A stretch of 22,650 bases of DNA from a virus, in IMG/VR virus record IMGVR_UViG_3300009481_000113, positions 1-22,650 of that record, one strand, 5' to 3'. Of the stretch, positions 1 through 6,232 are shown one piece after another. The notes under the pieces were generated by a model. It had not been told where the DNA came from. It was given only the letters and a program-made list of their open reading frames with translations, and made no database searches. Both the position numbers and the translations under genes were made by a program. Position 1 is the stretch's first letter, and each line of letters begins with the position of its first letter.

Positions 1-141
1 AAAAAATTTCGTTATAGGATCTCAAGATTTACGCGCCTATGTAAAGGTAAAAGAAAAGCGAAAAAATCTCGTTATAGGATCTCAAGATTTATAAAGGTAT
101 CAAGCCCCACGACCCAAGCTCGTTGTAAGATCTCAAGATTT
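1..141. repeat. Cluster of three 20-bp repeats with palindromic core
   Basis: Copies lie at 11-30, 71-90 and 122-141. The first two are identical over 20 bp and sit in 31-bp near-identical units (1-31 and 61-91, one mismatch) exactly 60 bp apart. The third differs at two positions. Every copy contains ATCTCAAGAT, whose arms ATCT and AGAT pair around CA. The same core recurs three times at 3369-3455. The palindromic core and regular spacing suggest binding sites for a dimeric protein (operator or iteron) or phage-specific promoters. Which of these applies is inference. Confidence 0.85.
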
Positions 142-168
142 ACAAACGCCAACTTTGTTGGCGTTTGT
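142..168. other. 12-bp perfect hairpin (possible terminator)
   Basis: The arms 142-153 and 157-168 are perfectly complementary over 12 bp with a TTT loop, and the core is GC-rich (GCCAAC/GTTGGC). It starts directly after the third repeat copy and lies downstream of the minus-strand nuclease gene. Neither strand has a long T-tract after the stem, so a standard rho-independent terminator is not proven. A protein-binding site or RNA-stability element is equally possible. Confidence 0.6.
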
Positions 169-188
169 TAGTCAAGCGTGAGACGGGG

Positions 189-554
189 TTATAGCGTCAG
201 GATTTTTTGAAAAGCGTTAGGTAAGTTTAGGTTCGCACAAACTAGAACCAAATCTCTCGGTTCACGAACCACGAATATTTGTAGATTTTGAGAAGACCTC
301 TGCGAGAGGTCTTCTCGCAAGATAAAAGAAGTTCCGCCATTTTGAAAATGTTTTAAATGCCAATTGATTTGATATTTAGAAAGTCCACAATTCTTGATGT
401 CATTTGACTTTAACTCAATCCAAATACTTTTCCCATTTATCAACCAATAAATGTCAGGAATTCCATTAATTGTATTACTTTCTATACGAAAAATTTGACC
501 TTTTAACTTAAGTGATTTTATTCTTTTCCACAAATTACTTTCTGATTTTTTCAT
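189..554 (-). CDS. Small PD-(D/E)XK (VRR-NUC/resolvase-like) nuclease
   Basis: This 121-residue protein has the compact PD-(D/E)XK core. An early Glu (RIESNT) is followed by GIPD at about residue 31 and WIELK at about residue 45, then LSKYQ at about residue 58. That order (E, G-x-PD, ELK, Q) is typical of VRR-NUC and small phage Holliday-junction-resolvase-like nucleases, which cut branched DNA or process packaging and replication intermediates. The C-terminal third (from about residue 80) is unlike the core: it is encoded by a GC-rich stretch with a 12-bp hairpin (290-316) and a GGTTCGTGAACC motif, and may be an inserted element. The gene follows a terminator (581-616) and a dyad (555-577) that abuts its ATG, so it may have its own control. 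The fold is fairly sure; the substrate is unknown. Confidence 0.72.
   Translation of the reverse strand: MKKSESNLWKRIKSLKLKGQIFRIESNTINGIPDIYWLINGKSIWIELKSNDIKNCGLSKYQINWHLKHFQNGGTSFILREDLSQRSSQNLQIFVVREPRDLVLVCANLNLPNAFQKILTL
290..316. other. 12-bp perfect hairpin inside nuclease coding sequence
   Basis: The arms 290-301 and 305-316 pair perfectly over 12 bp with a GCG loop, inside the 3' half of the 189-554 gene. It is much more GC-rich than its surroundings. A GGTTCACGAACC motif lies 14-30 bases away, at 259-270. A similar pairing of hairpin plus motif occurs at 17351-17428 in the primase gene. Confidence 0.8.
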
Positions 555-577
555 TATGTTATTAAGTCAATAACATA
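555..577. promoter_or_regulatory. Dyad symmetry abutting the nuclease start codon
   Basis: The arms 555-563 and 569-577 are perfectly complementary over 9 bp around a 5-base centre. On the minus strand the dyad ends exactly at the ATG of the nuclease gene. It could be a repressor operator or an RNA hairpin that hides the start. No convincing Shine-Dalgarno sequence precedes that ATG. The regulatory function is inference. Confidence 0.5.
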
Positions 578-580
578 CAA

Positions 581-616
581 AAACCCCTAACGCCACTCTC
601 GCATTGTTAGGGGTTT
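581..616 (-). terminator. Rho-independent terminator after the 637-1098 gene
   Basis: The arms 581-591 and 606-616 pair perfectly over 11 bp, including a GGGG/CCCC block, with a 14-base loop. Read on the minus strand the stem ends in GGGGTTTTTG, giving a run of five T, and it lies 20 bases beyond the stop of the 637-1098 gene. This is the clearest intrinsic terminator in the window. Confidence 0.8.
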
Positions 617-636
617 AACTAGTCAAATATATACTA

Positions 637-1098
637 CTATATTACAGGGATAATTGGAAGTTCATTTATATTTGTATGAATAGCGCCACCATCATTTCCT
701 TCATCATCACTTGTTGGTGTTAACCAAGTACCATTGTCTAATAATATTTGAATGGGTTGACAATGCCACCCTTGATGTTCCATTTCTTTTTCTGAACAAT
801 AATCAATTCTAACAATTCTTCTTCCCTCTAAATGTTTAGCAATTCTCAATCCCCAACTTTCCGACAAAGTATGAATAAGCCAATAACCTTTAGATTTACC
901 CATGTTTATTATTTCTTTATTAGTTTTTTTATCAATATGAGACAATCCAATCGTGTAGTTATTATCTCTACAAATAATAAAAAATTTATCTTGTTCACTA
1001 TCGTAAGTAATGTAATAAGCATTATTTTTATCGCATACTAATTGATTTTCTTTTACTGCACTTTTTATATCTTCAATATTTTTTGAGTATTTTGCCAT
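637..1098 (-). CDS. Hypothetical phage protein, acidic Gly/Asp-rich C-terminus
   Basis: A 153-residue protein of unknown function. I chose the ATG at 1098 (MAKYSKNIED) because AAAGGA lies 7-8 bases upstream. An in-frame ATG 15 bases earlier has no such signal. The middle is mixed alpha/beta with a Cys and His-rich stretch (DYCSEKEMEHQGWHCQP, about residues 98-114). The C-terminus contains GTWLTPTSDDEGNDGGAIHTN followed by a hydrophobic end. From memory this tail resembles short proteins in uncultured marine phages, but I cannot assign a role. Its start overlaps the end of the upstream gene by 26 bases, and a strong terminator follows its stop. Confidence 0.7.
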   Translation of the reverse strand: MAKYSKNIEDIKSAVKENQLVCDKNNAYYITYDSEQDKFFIICRDNNYTIGLSHIDKKTNKEIINMGKSKGYWLIHTLSESWGLRIAKHLEGRRIVRIDYCSEKEMEHQGWHCQPIQILLDNGTWLTPTSDDEGNDGGAIHTNINELPIIPVI

Positions 1099-1282
1099 TA
1101 TTTTTCCTTTCATTTTCTTGAGTTAAATCCCACACTTTTATAAATCTTTCTAGCCAATCACATTGAGATTTATGTAATTTTGAATTCCAATATAATTCTT
1201 CATCAGCACTTCCGAGAGGGGACAATTTTTGTTTGTCCCCCCACGAATTGTATATATCAACTAATTTATTTAGTGATATCAT
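1073..1282 (-). CDS. Small hypothetical phage protein
   Basis: A 69-residue protein starting MISLNKLVDIYNSWG. The ATG at 1282 overlaps the stop of the upstream gene by 17 bases, a normal coupled arrangement here. A longer in-frame extension to 1342 would read through the end of the upstream gene and looks like a shadow. The second half (LERFIKVWDLTQENE) is helical with conserved-looking Trp residues. The centre (GDKQKLSPLGSADE) is encoded by a GC-rich patch that forms an 8-bp hairpin at 1218-1240. No function is recognised. Confidence 0.65.
   Translation of the reverse strand: MISLNKLVDIYNSWGDKQKLSPLGSADEELYWNSKLHKSQCDWLERFIKVWDLTQENERKNNGKILKKY
1218..1240. other. 8-bp GC-rich hairpin inside a small gene
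   Basis: GGGGACAA at 1218-1225 pairs with TTGTCCCC at 1233-1240 around a 7-base loop, within the coding part of the 1073-1282 gene. It is not at an operon end, so a terminator is unlikely. It is the third GC-rich coding hairpin in the window. Confidence 0.55.
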
Positions 1283-1886
1283 TTTCAATTGCCAATTGTG
1301 AATTGGTTGGAATATATAAATGAATTTGACTTTTTTTAGCAATACCTTGAATGGCTTTTAAAACCTCTGTACCAATCATATCACTATGTAAAAGATCATC
1401 TGCTTGTTCTTCTAGGTCATTTATATTTTTTATTTCTTGTCCTTTTTTAGAATTGTAAAATGCTTTTCTTGTTTCTTCTTTACAATTACTTTCTAAATAA
1501 CCCTCTATCTTTGACAGAAGATTAAACGCTTTATTATCTTCTCGTTCAAAATCAGGAAAAGACTTATCCCATTTTCGCGTGTCTTCAAAATCTTGACAAA
1601 CATTTGAAAGTTTTTTAAATATTTGTTCTAATTTAGATTTTTTTTCTTGTAGGCGTTTATCAAAGTTAATAAAATAATTGTTATAATCTTCTTCCAATTT
1701 TTTTATTATTTTAAGGTTTTGTTCTATTCCTAATCTTTTTTTAAAACTAGGAAAGTTTTTTCTTGCGAGTGAATTTATTTCTTCTATATGTATAGACTCA
1801 ATTGCACTCCTTTTATCAGCAAATTTTCTATTTAATTTTTTTTGCCAATATTCTCGGTTGTCTTTACTTATTTGTTTATTTGACAT
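1266..1886 (-). CDS. Charged coiled-coil hypothetical protein
   Basis: A 206-residue protein that is strongly charged and predicted helical. Lys/Glu-rich heptad-like stretches run from about residue 55 to 95 (LKIIKKLEEDYNN, KRLQEKKSKLEQIFKKL). No catalytic motif or transmembrane segment is visible. The ATG at 1886 has AAGGAG about 6 bases upstream, a strong ribosome binding site. A 216-base noncoding stretch precedes it, so it may start a transcription unit that continues into the 1073-1282 and 637-1098 genes. A structural or scaffold-like role is possible but unsupported. Confidence 0.68.
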   Translation of the reverse strand: MSNKQISKDNREYWQKKLNRKFADKRSAIESIHIEEINSLARKNFPSFKKRLGIEQNLKIIKKLEEDYNNYFINFDKRLQEKKSKLEQIFKKLSNVCQDFEDTRKWDKSFPDFEREDNKAFNLLSKIEGYLESNCKEETRKAFYNSKKGQEIKNINDLEEQADDLLHSDMIGTEVLKAIQGIAKKSQIHLYIPTNSQLAIENDITK

Positions 1887-2102
1887 TTCTGCTCCTTTGT
1901 TTTTGTTAGTTTGTTATGGTCAAGCTGTGTTTTATACCACCTGTGTTAATTCACTTGGACAGGAACTTAATTTAAAAGAACTATCCTGTATCCGAAATTA
2001 ATCGCTTTCATAGTGTCCTTACTTAACCACAGATTATTTTTATTTATATGCGTGGGAAATCCCAACTTTGCCAATATAATAAAAAACAATCAAAAAATTC
2101 TT
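1887..2102. other. 216-bp intergenic region with small palindrome and mini-ORF
   Basis: No gene of ordinary size lies here. TGGGAAATCCCA at 2053-2064 is a 12-bp palindrome. On the minus strand a 14-codon reading frame (1967-2011, MKAINFGYRIVLLN) starts 4 bases after AAGGA and could be a leader peptide for the downstream operon. I find no clear paired -35 and -10 boxes. Confidence 0.35.
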
Positions 2103-2699
2103 TTATCCAATAGTAAATCCCCCACTATATTTACAAAATTGAGAAAACTCCTCTACATTTTCAATTGAAAAAGGATAACTCGCATCACTATTTCTTTTTT
2201 TATAAATTTTATCCCACTTTTTTTTGTCCTCTGCAGGAAAATCATTTGGGGCAAGATTTTTTTTATTTAGTTTTTTTTCAACACTTTTACAAAAAGCGTC
2301 AAGTTCCTTTTCAACTTTTTTATTATTTTCTTCTAAAGTTTTTCTTCTTGTTTCCCAATGGATACTAAAGTGTTTGGTATGCCCTTTGTTAATTAATGCC
2401 TGTAATTGTTTATGAATTTGTTTAGCGTGAGTTTCATCTATTTCTGTAAAGTCGTTATAATGCCAACTCTGCTTTTTGTCTTCATCAATAACTTGAGTAA
2501 ATTCTAAAACATATTGCGCTAGAGGTCTCCACCACCACACATTATTTCTAAAATAAACGCCTTTATTTTTGTCCAAATATTTTTCTCGTGCTTTAAAATA
2601 TTTGTTTTGTTCTGCTTGACTTAAATTAAATAAGTCATCAGGTCTTTCAGGTTCTTTGCCTGAAATTTTTGGATTTAGTCCTGTTAAATCAAATCCCAT
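2103..2699 (-). CDS. Hypothetical phage protein with WWWRP motif
   Basis: A 198-residue protein beginning MGFDLTGLNPK. The most distinctive stretch is GVYFRNNVWWWRPLAQYV at about residues 47-64, followed by HYNDFTEIDETHAKQIHKQLQ. From memory, this N-terminal MGFDL and FRNNVWWWRP pattern is common in small proteins of marine phages, always of unknown function. The second half (about residues 115-175) is highly charged and probably helical. AAGGAG lies 6 bases before the ATG. The start overlaps the end of the 2689-2847 reading frame by 11 bases, suggesting coupling. Confidence 0.72.
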   Translation of the reverse strand: MGFDLTGLNPKISGKEPERPDDLFNLSQAEQNKYFKAREKYLDKNKGVYFRNNVWWWRPLAQYVLEFTQVIDEDKKQSWHYNDFTEIDETHAKQIHKQLQALINKGHTKHFSIHWETRRKTLEENNKKVEKELDAFCKSVEKKLNKKNLAPNDFPAEDKKKWDKIYKKRNSDASYPFSIENVEEFSQFCKYSGGFTIG

Positions 2700-2847
2700 T
2701 TTTACTCCTTTGTTTTTTTATTAGTTTATTTTTTATTTTGGTTGCATATTTTTTATCTGCTTTTGTTTCAAATAAACCTTTTTCTTTTGATCTTTCTACT
2801 TTTAAAAGTTTATTATCTTTATCAACAGTAAATTTTAACATAACCAT
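2689..2847 (-). CDS. Very small basic hypothetical protein
   Basis: A 52-residue reading frame (MVMLKFTVDKDNKLLKV...) that is Lys-rich and probably begins with a short beta strand. Its TGA lies inside the first codons of the 2103-2699 gene, an 11-base overlap of the type seen elsewhere in this window. GGGA sits about 6 bases upstream of the first ATG. A second ATG two codons later is also possible. No homology is recognised. Support comes from gene packing, not from domain content. Confidence 0.48.
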   Translation of the reverse strand: MVMLKFTVDKDNKLLKVERSKEKGLFETKADKKYATKIKNKLIKKQRSKNGI

Positions 2848-2926
2848 AATATCCCATTAATATAAGATAAAGGTTATTTTGTCAAATAATAATTTTATAA
2901 TAAAAACAGTAGTAAAATGGGGGTTT

Positions 2927-3031
2927 TTAAAGGATTATAATTAATAAAGTTATAATAATAATAGTAGGAATAGGATAAAAAATTAATATTCTAATAAGTG
3001 TTGCGATTAAATTATCCATAGCCCCCAACAT
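2927..3031 (-). CDS. Possible 34-residue membrane peptide
   Basis: This reading frame encodes MLGAMDNLIATLIRI followed by an almost unbroken hydrophobic stretch of Ile, Leu and Thr to its end, broken only by YPIPT. That is long enough for one membrane span. A second ATG at 3019 is possible. The ribosome binding site is unclear, and AT-rich DNA easily produces Ile/Leu-rich frames, so this call is tentative. It fills most of an otherwise empty 208-base gap. Confidence 0.33.
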   Translation of the reverse strand: MLGAMDNLIATLIRILIFYPIPTIIIITLLIIIL

Positions 3032-3055
3032 ATACACAAATAAATTTATTTCAAT

Positions 3056-3367
3056 CTAAATTTTTTTAATGCTTTTTATTACCGAATTAGGAATTAAAGT
3101 AGTATTGCCTATGGTTTCAATTCTTTTTTTATCATCTGAAAATGAGTAATCCCCAAAAATTCTAGTAATACCTTTAGATTGAGATAATAAATGACCTTTA
3201 GTAATACAAGTCGCTAGTTCAGAATTTTTTACTTCTTCAAAAGAACTCCAATTAGAATTTGAGATTATATCAAACCATTCTACAGAAACCATTGGATATT
3301 TTTCTATTTCAGAATAAATTTTTTTTGGAATTAAAATTTTTTTATTTTTTCTTTTTTTATTTTTCAT
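3056..3367 (-). CDS. Conserved small phage protein (YPMVSVEW motif)
   Basis: A 103-residue protein. After a Lys-rich N-terminus (about residues 1-17) comes YPMVSVEWFDIISNSNW, then LATCITKGHLL, FGDYSFSDD and a hydrophobic/basic end (IPNSVIKSIKKI). The pattern looks like a small beta-rich fold; from memory, proteins with 'MV.VEW.D...' and 'T.G.L' blocks are common next to phage packaging genes and lack a known role. Three tandem repeats lie immediately before the ATG, so transcription or translation of this gene may be controlled by whatever binds them. Confidence 0.68.
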   Translation of the reverse strand: MKNKKRKNKKILIPKKIYSEIEKYPMVSVEWFDIISNSNWSSFEEVKNSELATCITKGHLLSQSKGITRIFGDYSFSDDKKRIETIGNTTLIPNSVIKSIKKI

Positions 3368-3368
3368 A

Positions 3369-3455
3369 AAATACCGTTATGCAATCTCAAGATTTGAAAA
3401 ATACCGTTATGCAATCTCAAGATTTGAAAAATACCGTTATGCAATCTCAAGATTT
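3369..3455. repeat. Three tandem 30-bp repeats with palindromic core
   Basis: Units of 30 bp end at 3395, 3425 and 3455. Each holds CGTTATGCAATCTCAAGATT, identical in all three. The core AATCTCAAGATT is a 12-bp dyad (AATCT/AGATT around CA). The repeats share CGTTAT and ATCTCAAGATTT with the cluster at 1-141 and have the same orientation. They sit directly upstream of the ATG of the minus-strand gene ending at 3367 and downstream of terS. The 30-bp period is close to three helical turns, so bound proteins would sit roughly on one face. Confidence 0.9.
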
Positions 3456-3468
3456 CAAGCTTTCTCAT

Positions 3469-3552
3469 TTATTCTTTATCCTTAGTTAAAATACTTACAA
3501 TCCCAACAGAGGTATGGAGATTTTTATTATGAATCTCATTAAACACAGTCAT
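3469..3552 (-). CDS. Possible 27-residue peptide downstream of terS
   Basis: From the ATG at 3552 this frame encodes MTVFNEIHNKNLHTSVGIV and a short charged end. The open frame extends upstream to 3657 inside terS, but that part would be in a different frame from terS and is probably not translated. If real, the gene starts 14 bases after the terS stop. There is no clear ribosome binding site and no homology I can name. Confidence 0.33.
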   Translation of the reverse strand: MTVFNEIHNKNLHTSVGIVSILTKDKE

Positions 3553-3565
3553 CCATTTATCTGTT

Positions 3566-4072
3566 TTAACTAGATTCTTTTGGCGTAACGTCAATGATAT
3601 TTTTGGCTTCTCCGATTTTACCTTCAAGTTCGGATAACCTTTTCTCAAGCTGCTCACGACTCATTCCCTCCAATCCAACATGTGTAACTTCTTTTTTATC
3701 TACAAACATTCCTGCCATTTGCCCACTTCTATATTCAGCATTAACAGCTACTGCAAATTGTTTTTTCTCTTCTGCTTTTTTACTTAATATGTCAAATCTT
3801 TTATATTTCTTAAGCTTATCCCCTTCATGTTTTTTTAATTCTTGATTATATTTTTTTTCTAGATATCTCACTACATGAGGATTTTTGTTAGGATCAGTAA
3901 GTCTACTAGCAATTTCTGTTGGTCCTTCTTTTTTCTTAGAAGAATAACCAGCTCTTTGTGCAGCTTCGGTTTTAGATATGTTACCCCAATTAGAAACATA
4001 TATATCTACAAAAGCTTTTTGTTTCAAAGTTAATTCATTTATAGATTTTAAGGAATTCTTTCTTTTTGTCAT
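3566..4072 (-). CDS. terS: Terminase small subunit
   Basis: A 168-residue protein. Its N-terminus contains LTLKQKAFVDIYV...NISKTEAAQRAGYSS (about residues 15-46), the helix-turn-helix DNA-binding pattern of the Terminase_2 family (phage Terminase small subunit), with 'LT.KQ..FV..Y' and 'AA..AGYS' as its landmarks. A charged helical middle and a C-terminal segment rich in Glu/Lys (REQLEKRLSELEGKIGE, probable coiled coil, about residues 138-156) would serve oligomerisation and contact with the large subunit. TerS recognises the packaging site on concatemeric DNA. The 406-bp noncoding region just upstream is a natural candidate for that site. No large subunit gene follows within the window, which is unusual. 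The family call is good. Confidence 0.82.
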   Translation of the reverse strand: MTKRKNSLKSINELTLKQKAFVDIYVSNWGNISKTEAAQRAGYSSKKKEGPTEIASRLTDPNKNPHVVRYLEKKYNQELKKHEGDKLKKYKRFDILSKKAEEKKQFAVAVNAEYRSGQMAGMFVDKKEVTHVGLEGMSREQLEKRLSELEGKIGEAKNIIDVTPKESS

Positions 4073-4478
4073 CTTGACCAGATAATAGCATAAATTTTTC
4101 CTAATACACTTCCTTACAAATATTTTTTTTATTTTTTTATTTGCAGAAAATGCCCTCTCTGTTTTTTTCCTAGAACTTCTAGGAATTTTCCTAGTGTTTT
4201 CCTAGTCTATTTTGCTCTAGAAGTATTGATTTATATAGTATTTTCCTAGTTTCCTAGAAAAATGTCCTTACAAATATTTTTTTTTATTTTTTTTTCTAAG
4301 AAAGAGTATTGTAGGAAATTGGGAAGAATGTGGCAATTCAATGGCCGTGAGCCGTGATGCTTTATTATTGGTTTATTACCCACGACCCTCGTATTTTAAA
4401 TTGATTTTCAAAATAATTTATTATATATTAAAGCACTTACTAACTAACAATGGAATCGCATCTCGGAGCTCCCTTTGT
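4073..4478. other. 406-bp noncoding region, CTAG-rich, candidate pac/ori
   Basis: No gene is visible. Between 4170 and 4257 there are seven CTAG tetramers. Most lie in TTCCTAG: TTTTCCTAG at 4186-4194, 4197-4205 and 4241-4249, and TTTCCTAG at 4250-4257. There is also a 15-bp palindrome (CCTAGAA-C-TTCTAGG) at 4169-4183. A 20-bp direct repeat (TCCTTACAAATA plus T-run) flanks this block at 4111-4130 and 4265-4284, followed each time by further T-rich sequence. At 4343-4358 is a GC-rich GGCCGTGAGCCGTGAT. The placement beside terS suggests a packaging site; the AT-rich direct repeats would also suit a replication origin. Confidence 0.6.
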
Positions 4479-5096
4479 TTATTTTTTTTCACCGGGTTGC
4501 GATTCTAAAAGTGAAAAATTAGCAGCTACACTTATTCTAGTCACATCCGATCTAAAATTAGCAACCGAATGAGTTAGATTCCAAGGAAAAATAAAAAAGT
4601 CTCCTATCTCGGGTTTAAACTCAAATGAACGAGTATGAAAAGGCTGCGGATTTCCTGTAATAAACATTAAAGAACCAGGCCCACTACCAGTACCTTTCCA
4701 TTCCCTTTGTTCTTTTTTAATTTCATCAGGAATATCTATAAATAATACTGAAGATAAGTCACAACCATTATGGACATGAGGAGGATTAGATTCTCCTTTT
4801 TTCATAAAGTTAACCCATGCGTGGTTCACTTTAATTCCTTCCAGGTTTACACCATACCAATTTTGATGAGCGTTTTGGTATGCCTTAAAATAAGGTTTTA
4901 TAATATTTAAGTATTCAAATTTATCAATTACCCTTTCGTCTTTAATAATACCAGCTAAATTGCTCGAAAAATTTTCTGTGGCAGCATTACAAATTTTTTT
5001 AAATTCTTTAATATCTTCAAGTTTTACTCTACTTTTAAAGAGTAATGGTCCCCAAGGGTAAGTAGTATATTCTATTTTTTCTCTCTCAAGCCCCAT
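4479..5096 (-). CDS. 2OG-Fe(II) oxygenase family protein
   Basis: A 205-residue protein with the double-stranded beta-helix metal site of phage 2-oxoglutarate/Fe(II) oxygenases. NPPHVHNGCDLS (about residues 104-115) supplies the proximal metal ligands. GDFFIFPWNLTHSV (about residues 166-179) supplies the distal His, and RISVAANF carries the Arg expected to bind the 2-oxoglutarate carboxylate. The preceding HAWVNFMKKGE segment matches the usual pre-strand of this family. Such enzymes hydroxylate proteins or nucleobases; no substrate can be read from the sequence. Its start overlaps the stop of the upstream oxygenase-like gene by 25 bases, so the pair is probably co-translated. The ribosome binding site (AAAGGA) is 11 or more bases away, consistent with coupling. 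Confidence 0.75.
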   Translation of the reverse strand: MGLEREKIEYTTYPWGPLLFKSRVKLEDIKEFKKICNAATENFSSNLAGIIKDERVIDKFEYLNIIKPYFKAYQNAHQNWYGVNLEGIKVNHAWVNFMKKGESNPPHVHNGCDLSSVLFIDIPDEIKKEQREWKGTGSGPGSLMFITGNPQPFHTRSFEFKPEIGDFFIFPWNLTHSVANFRSDVTRISVAANFSLLESQPGEKK

Positions 5097-5578
5097 GATA
5101 AAATAATCCTTTCCTGGTAAGATAATGCAAAGTGTGGCAAACCTGAAGGAGATAATAATAAATCTCCTGGTCTTAAATGTATAGTTATATCTTGAGTATC
5201 AAATCTATACATAGCGTTGTTATAAACCCCTAAAATTAAAGAATTTTCTTCATCTACATGAGCTGCACCAATAGATCTTTTGAATGAGAAAAAAATATCT
5301 GCTTGATCAATATTAAAGTGTTTAAGCCCATTACATATTATCTTATGCAGAGGTCTTATCTCTGGAGCATCTTCAACTTTTCTTATTTGAAAAGGATTAC
5401 AAAAAATATCATTTTCGTTAATACCTACATTTTTATTTATTTGAATTCGGTTTTTGTAATTATTACTATTTAATAATTTACTTATGGTGTTAAAATTAAT
5501 ATTATTTTCTAACATTAATGCATTAGGTATATGTAAAACTTTACCCTGACTTATTGCTTGGGTTATTTTATCGAACAT
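5072..5578 (-). CDS. Cupin/2OG-Fe(II) oxygenase-like protein
   Basis: A 168-residue protein whose second half looks like a cupin or JmjC-like metal enzyme. AHVDEENSLILGVYNNAMYRF (about residues 110-130) carries H-x-D. LRPGDLLLSPSGLPHFALSY (about residues 138-157) carries the typical PGD turn and the distal His. RIILSW follows as a candidate co-substrate-binding strand. The N-terminal half has no recognised motif. The ATG is 2 bases after the stop of the upstream gene, and the gene overlaps the next oxygenase by 25 bases, so the two may act on the same pathway or form a heteromer. A non-enzymatic cupin cannot be excluded. Confidence 0.62.
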   Translation of the reverse strand: MFDKITQAISQGKVLHIPNALMLENNINFNTISKLLNSNNYKNRIQINKNVGINENDIFCNPFQIRKVEDAPEIRPLHKIICNGLKHFNIDQADIFFSFKRSIGAAHVDEENSLILGVYNNAMYRFDTQDITIHLRPGDLLLSPSGLPHFALSYQERIILSWGLREKK

Positions 5579-5580
5579 AT

Positions 5581-6018
5581 TTAAATATTTAAATCTTTAA
5601 GAAAATTTTTAACAAAAACATTATCAGCATACATAATTTGTTTTCTTTTATTTTCCACATTTCTCCTTAATTCTTTTCTAATTGCAGGATCTTTTTCCTC
5701 TTTAAGTCTTAAATATAAACTATAATATTCATTCCACAACAAATGTTTTCTTTTAAATCGAATAAATTCCTTAAGTAAAGCCTTTCTATATCGAGTCCTA
5801 ACTTCATCAGGATCCCAACCAGCCCACCAACAAATTTGATTAAAATCTTTTGAAGCAGCAATCCAAAAATGAGCATCACATTTATAAATACTAGACTTTC
5901 TATCAGTAGTCATAATTCGTGCATCTTCAAACGCATTTAAAATAACATGTCTCCACAATTTTTGTTCATTACAATTATGATTTTCAGCAATAATATCGGC
6001 AGCCACTTTAGTGCCCAT
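5581..6018 (-). CDS. Conserved marine-phage hypothetical protein
   Basis: A 145-residue protein starting MGTKVAADIIAENHN. I chose the ATG at 6018 because the longer frame to 6111 lies wholly inside the upstream gene and its product looks like a shadow. The start overlaps the upstream stop by 11 bases. The core LWRHVILNAFEDARI...DAHFWIA...FNQICWWAGWDPDEVRTRYRKAL (about residues 21-80) is helical and Trp-rich. It resembles, from memory, a protein common in SAR11-type phages with no known role. The C-terminal half is very basic and helical (KHLLWNEYYSLYLRLKEEKD), so nucleic-acid binding is plausible. Confidence 0.68.
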   Translation of the reverse strand: MGTKVAADIIAENHNCNEQKLWRHVILNAFEDARIMTTDRKSSIYKCDAHFWIAASKDFNQICWWAGWDPDEVRTRYRKALLKEFIRFKRKHLLWNEYYSLYLRLKEEKDPAIRKELRRNVENKRKQIMYADNVFVKNFLKDLNI

Positions 6019-6232
6019 AATTTTTAACAAGTCGAGAGAGTATATCACGATAGCACCTTTTGGAATTAATCCAATTGAATCGAGTAGCGACCTCGTAGTG
6101 TTCATGAACATCTTCTATAATTAGAGTAATGTCTGCGCCTTCAAGTTTTTCAACTTGAATGTAGTTTTTTATTTCATAGTATGTTTCTCGAGGAGTTATC
6201 ATCTCCCCATTATTATAAAGGTTACTTATCAT
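6008..6232 (-). CDS. Small hypothetical protein
   Basis: A 74-residue protein (MISNLYNNGEMITPRETYYEIKNYIQVEK...). I prefer the ATG at 6232, which overlaps the upstream stop by 11 bases and has AAGGG about 9 bases before it, over the GTG three codons earlier. The sequence is mixed helix with several Tyr and Arg residues (RFNWINSKRCYRDILSRLVKNYGH at the end). No motif is recognised. It sits in a chain of small overlapping genes leading to the oxygenase pair. Confidence 0.6.
   Translation of the reverse strand: MISNLYNNGEMITPRETYYEIKNYIQVEKLEGADITLIIEDVHEHYEVATRFNWINSKRCYRDILSRLVKNYGH

Noticed and set aside
832-1041. Plus-strand frame rich in Phe and Ile
   Set aside because: It is opposite the 637-1098 gene, and its composition is that of antisense to Lys/Asn-rich coding DNA.
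2165-2415. Two overlapping plus-strand Phe-rich frames
   Set aside because: They are antisense to the 2103-2699 gene, without ribosome sites or motifs.
3369-3455. Possible CRISPR array (three regular repeats)
   Set aside because: Units are directly tandem without unique spacers, and no cas genes are present.
5581-6111. Longer N-terminal extension of the 5581 gene
   Set aside because: The extra 31 codons overlap the upstream gene in another frame and look like its shadow; the ATG at 6018 gives a normal 11-base overlap.
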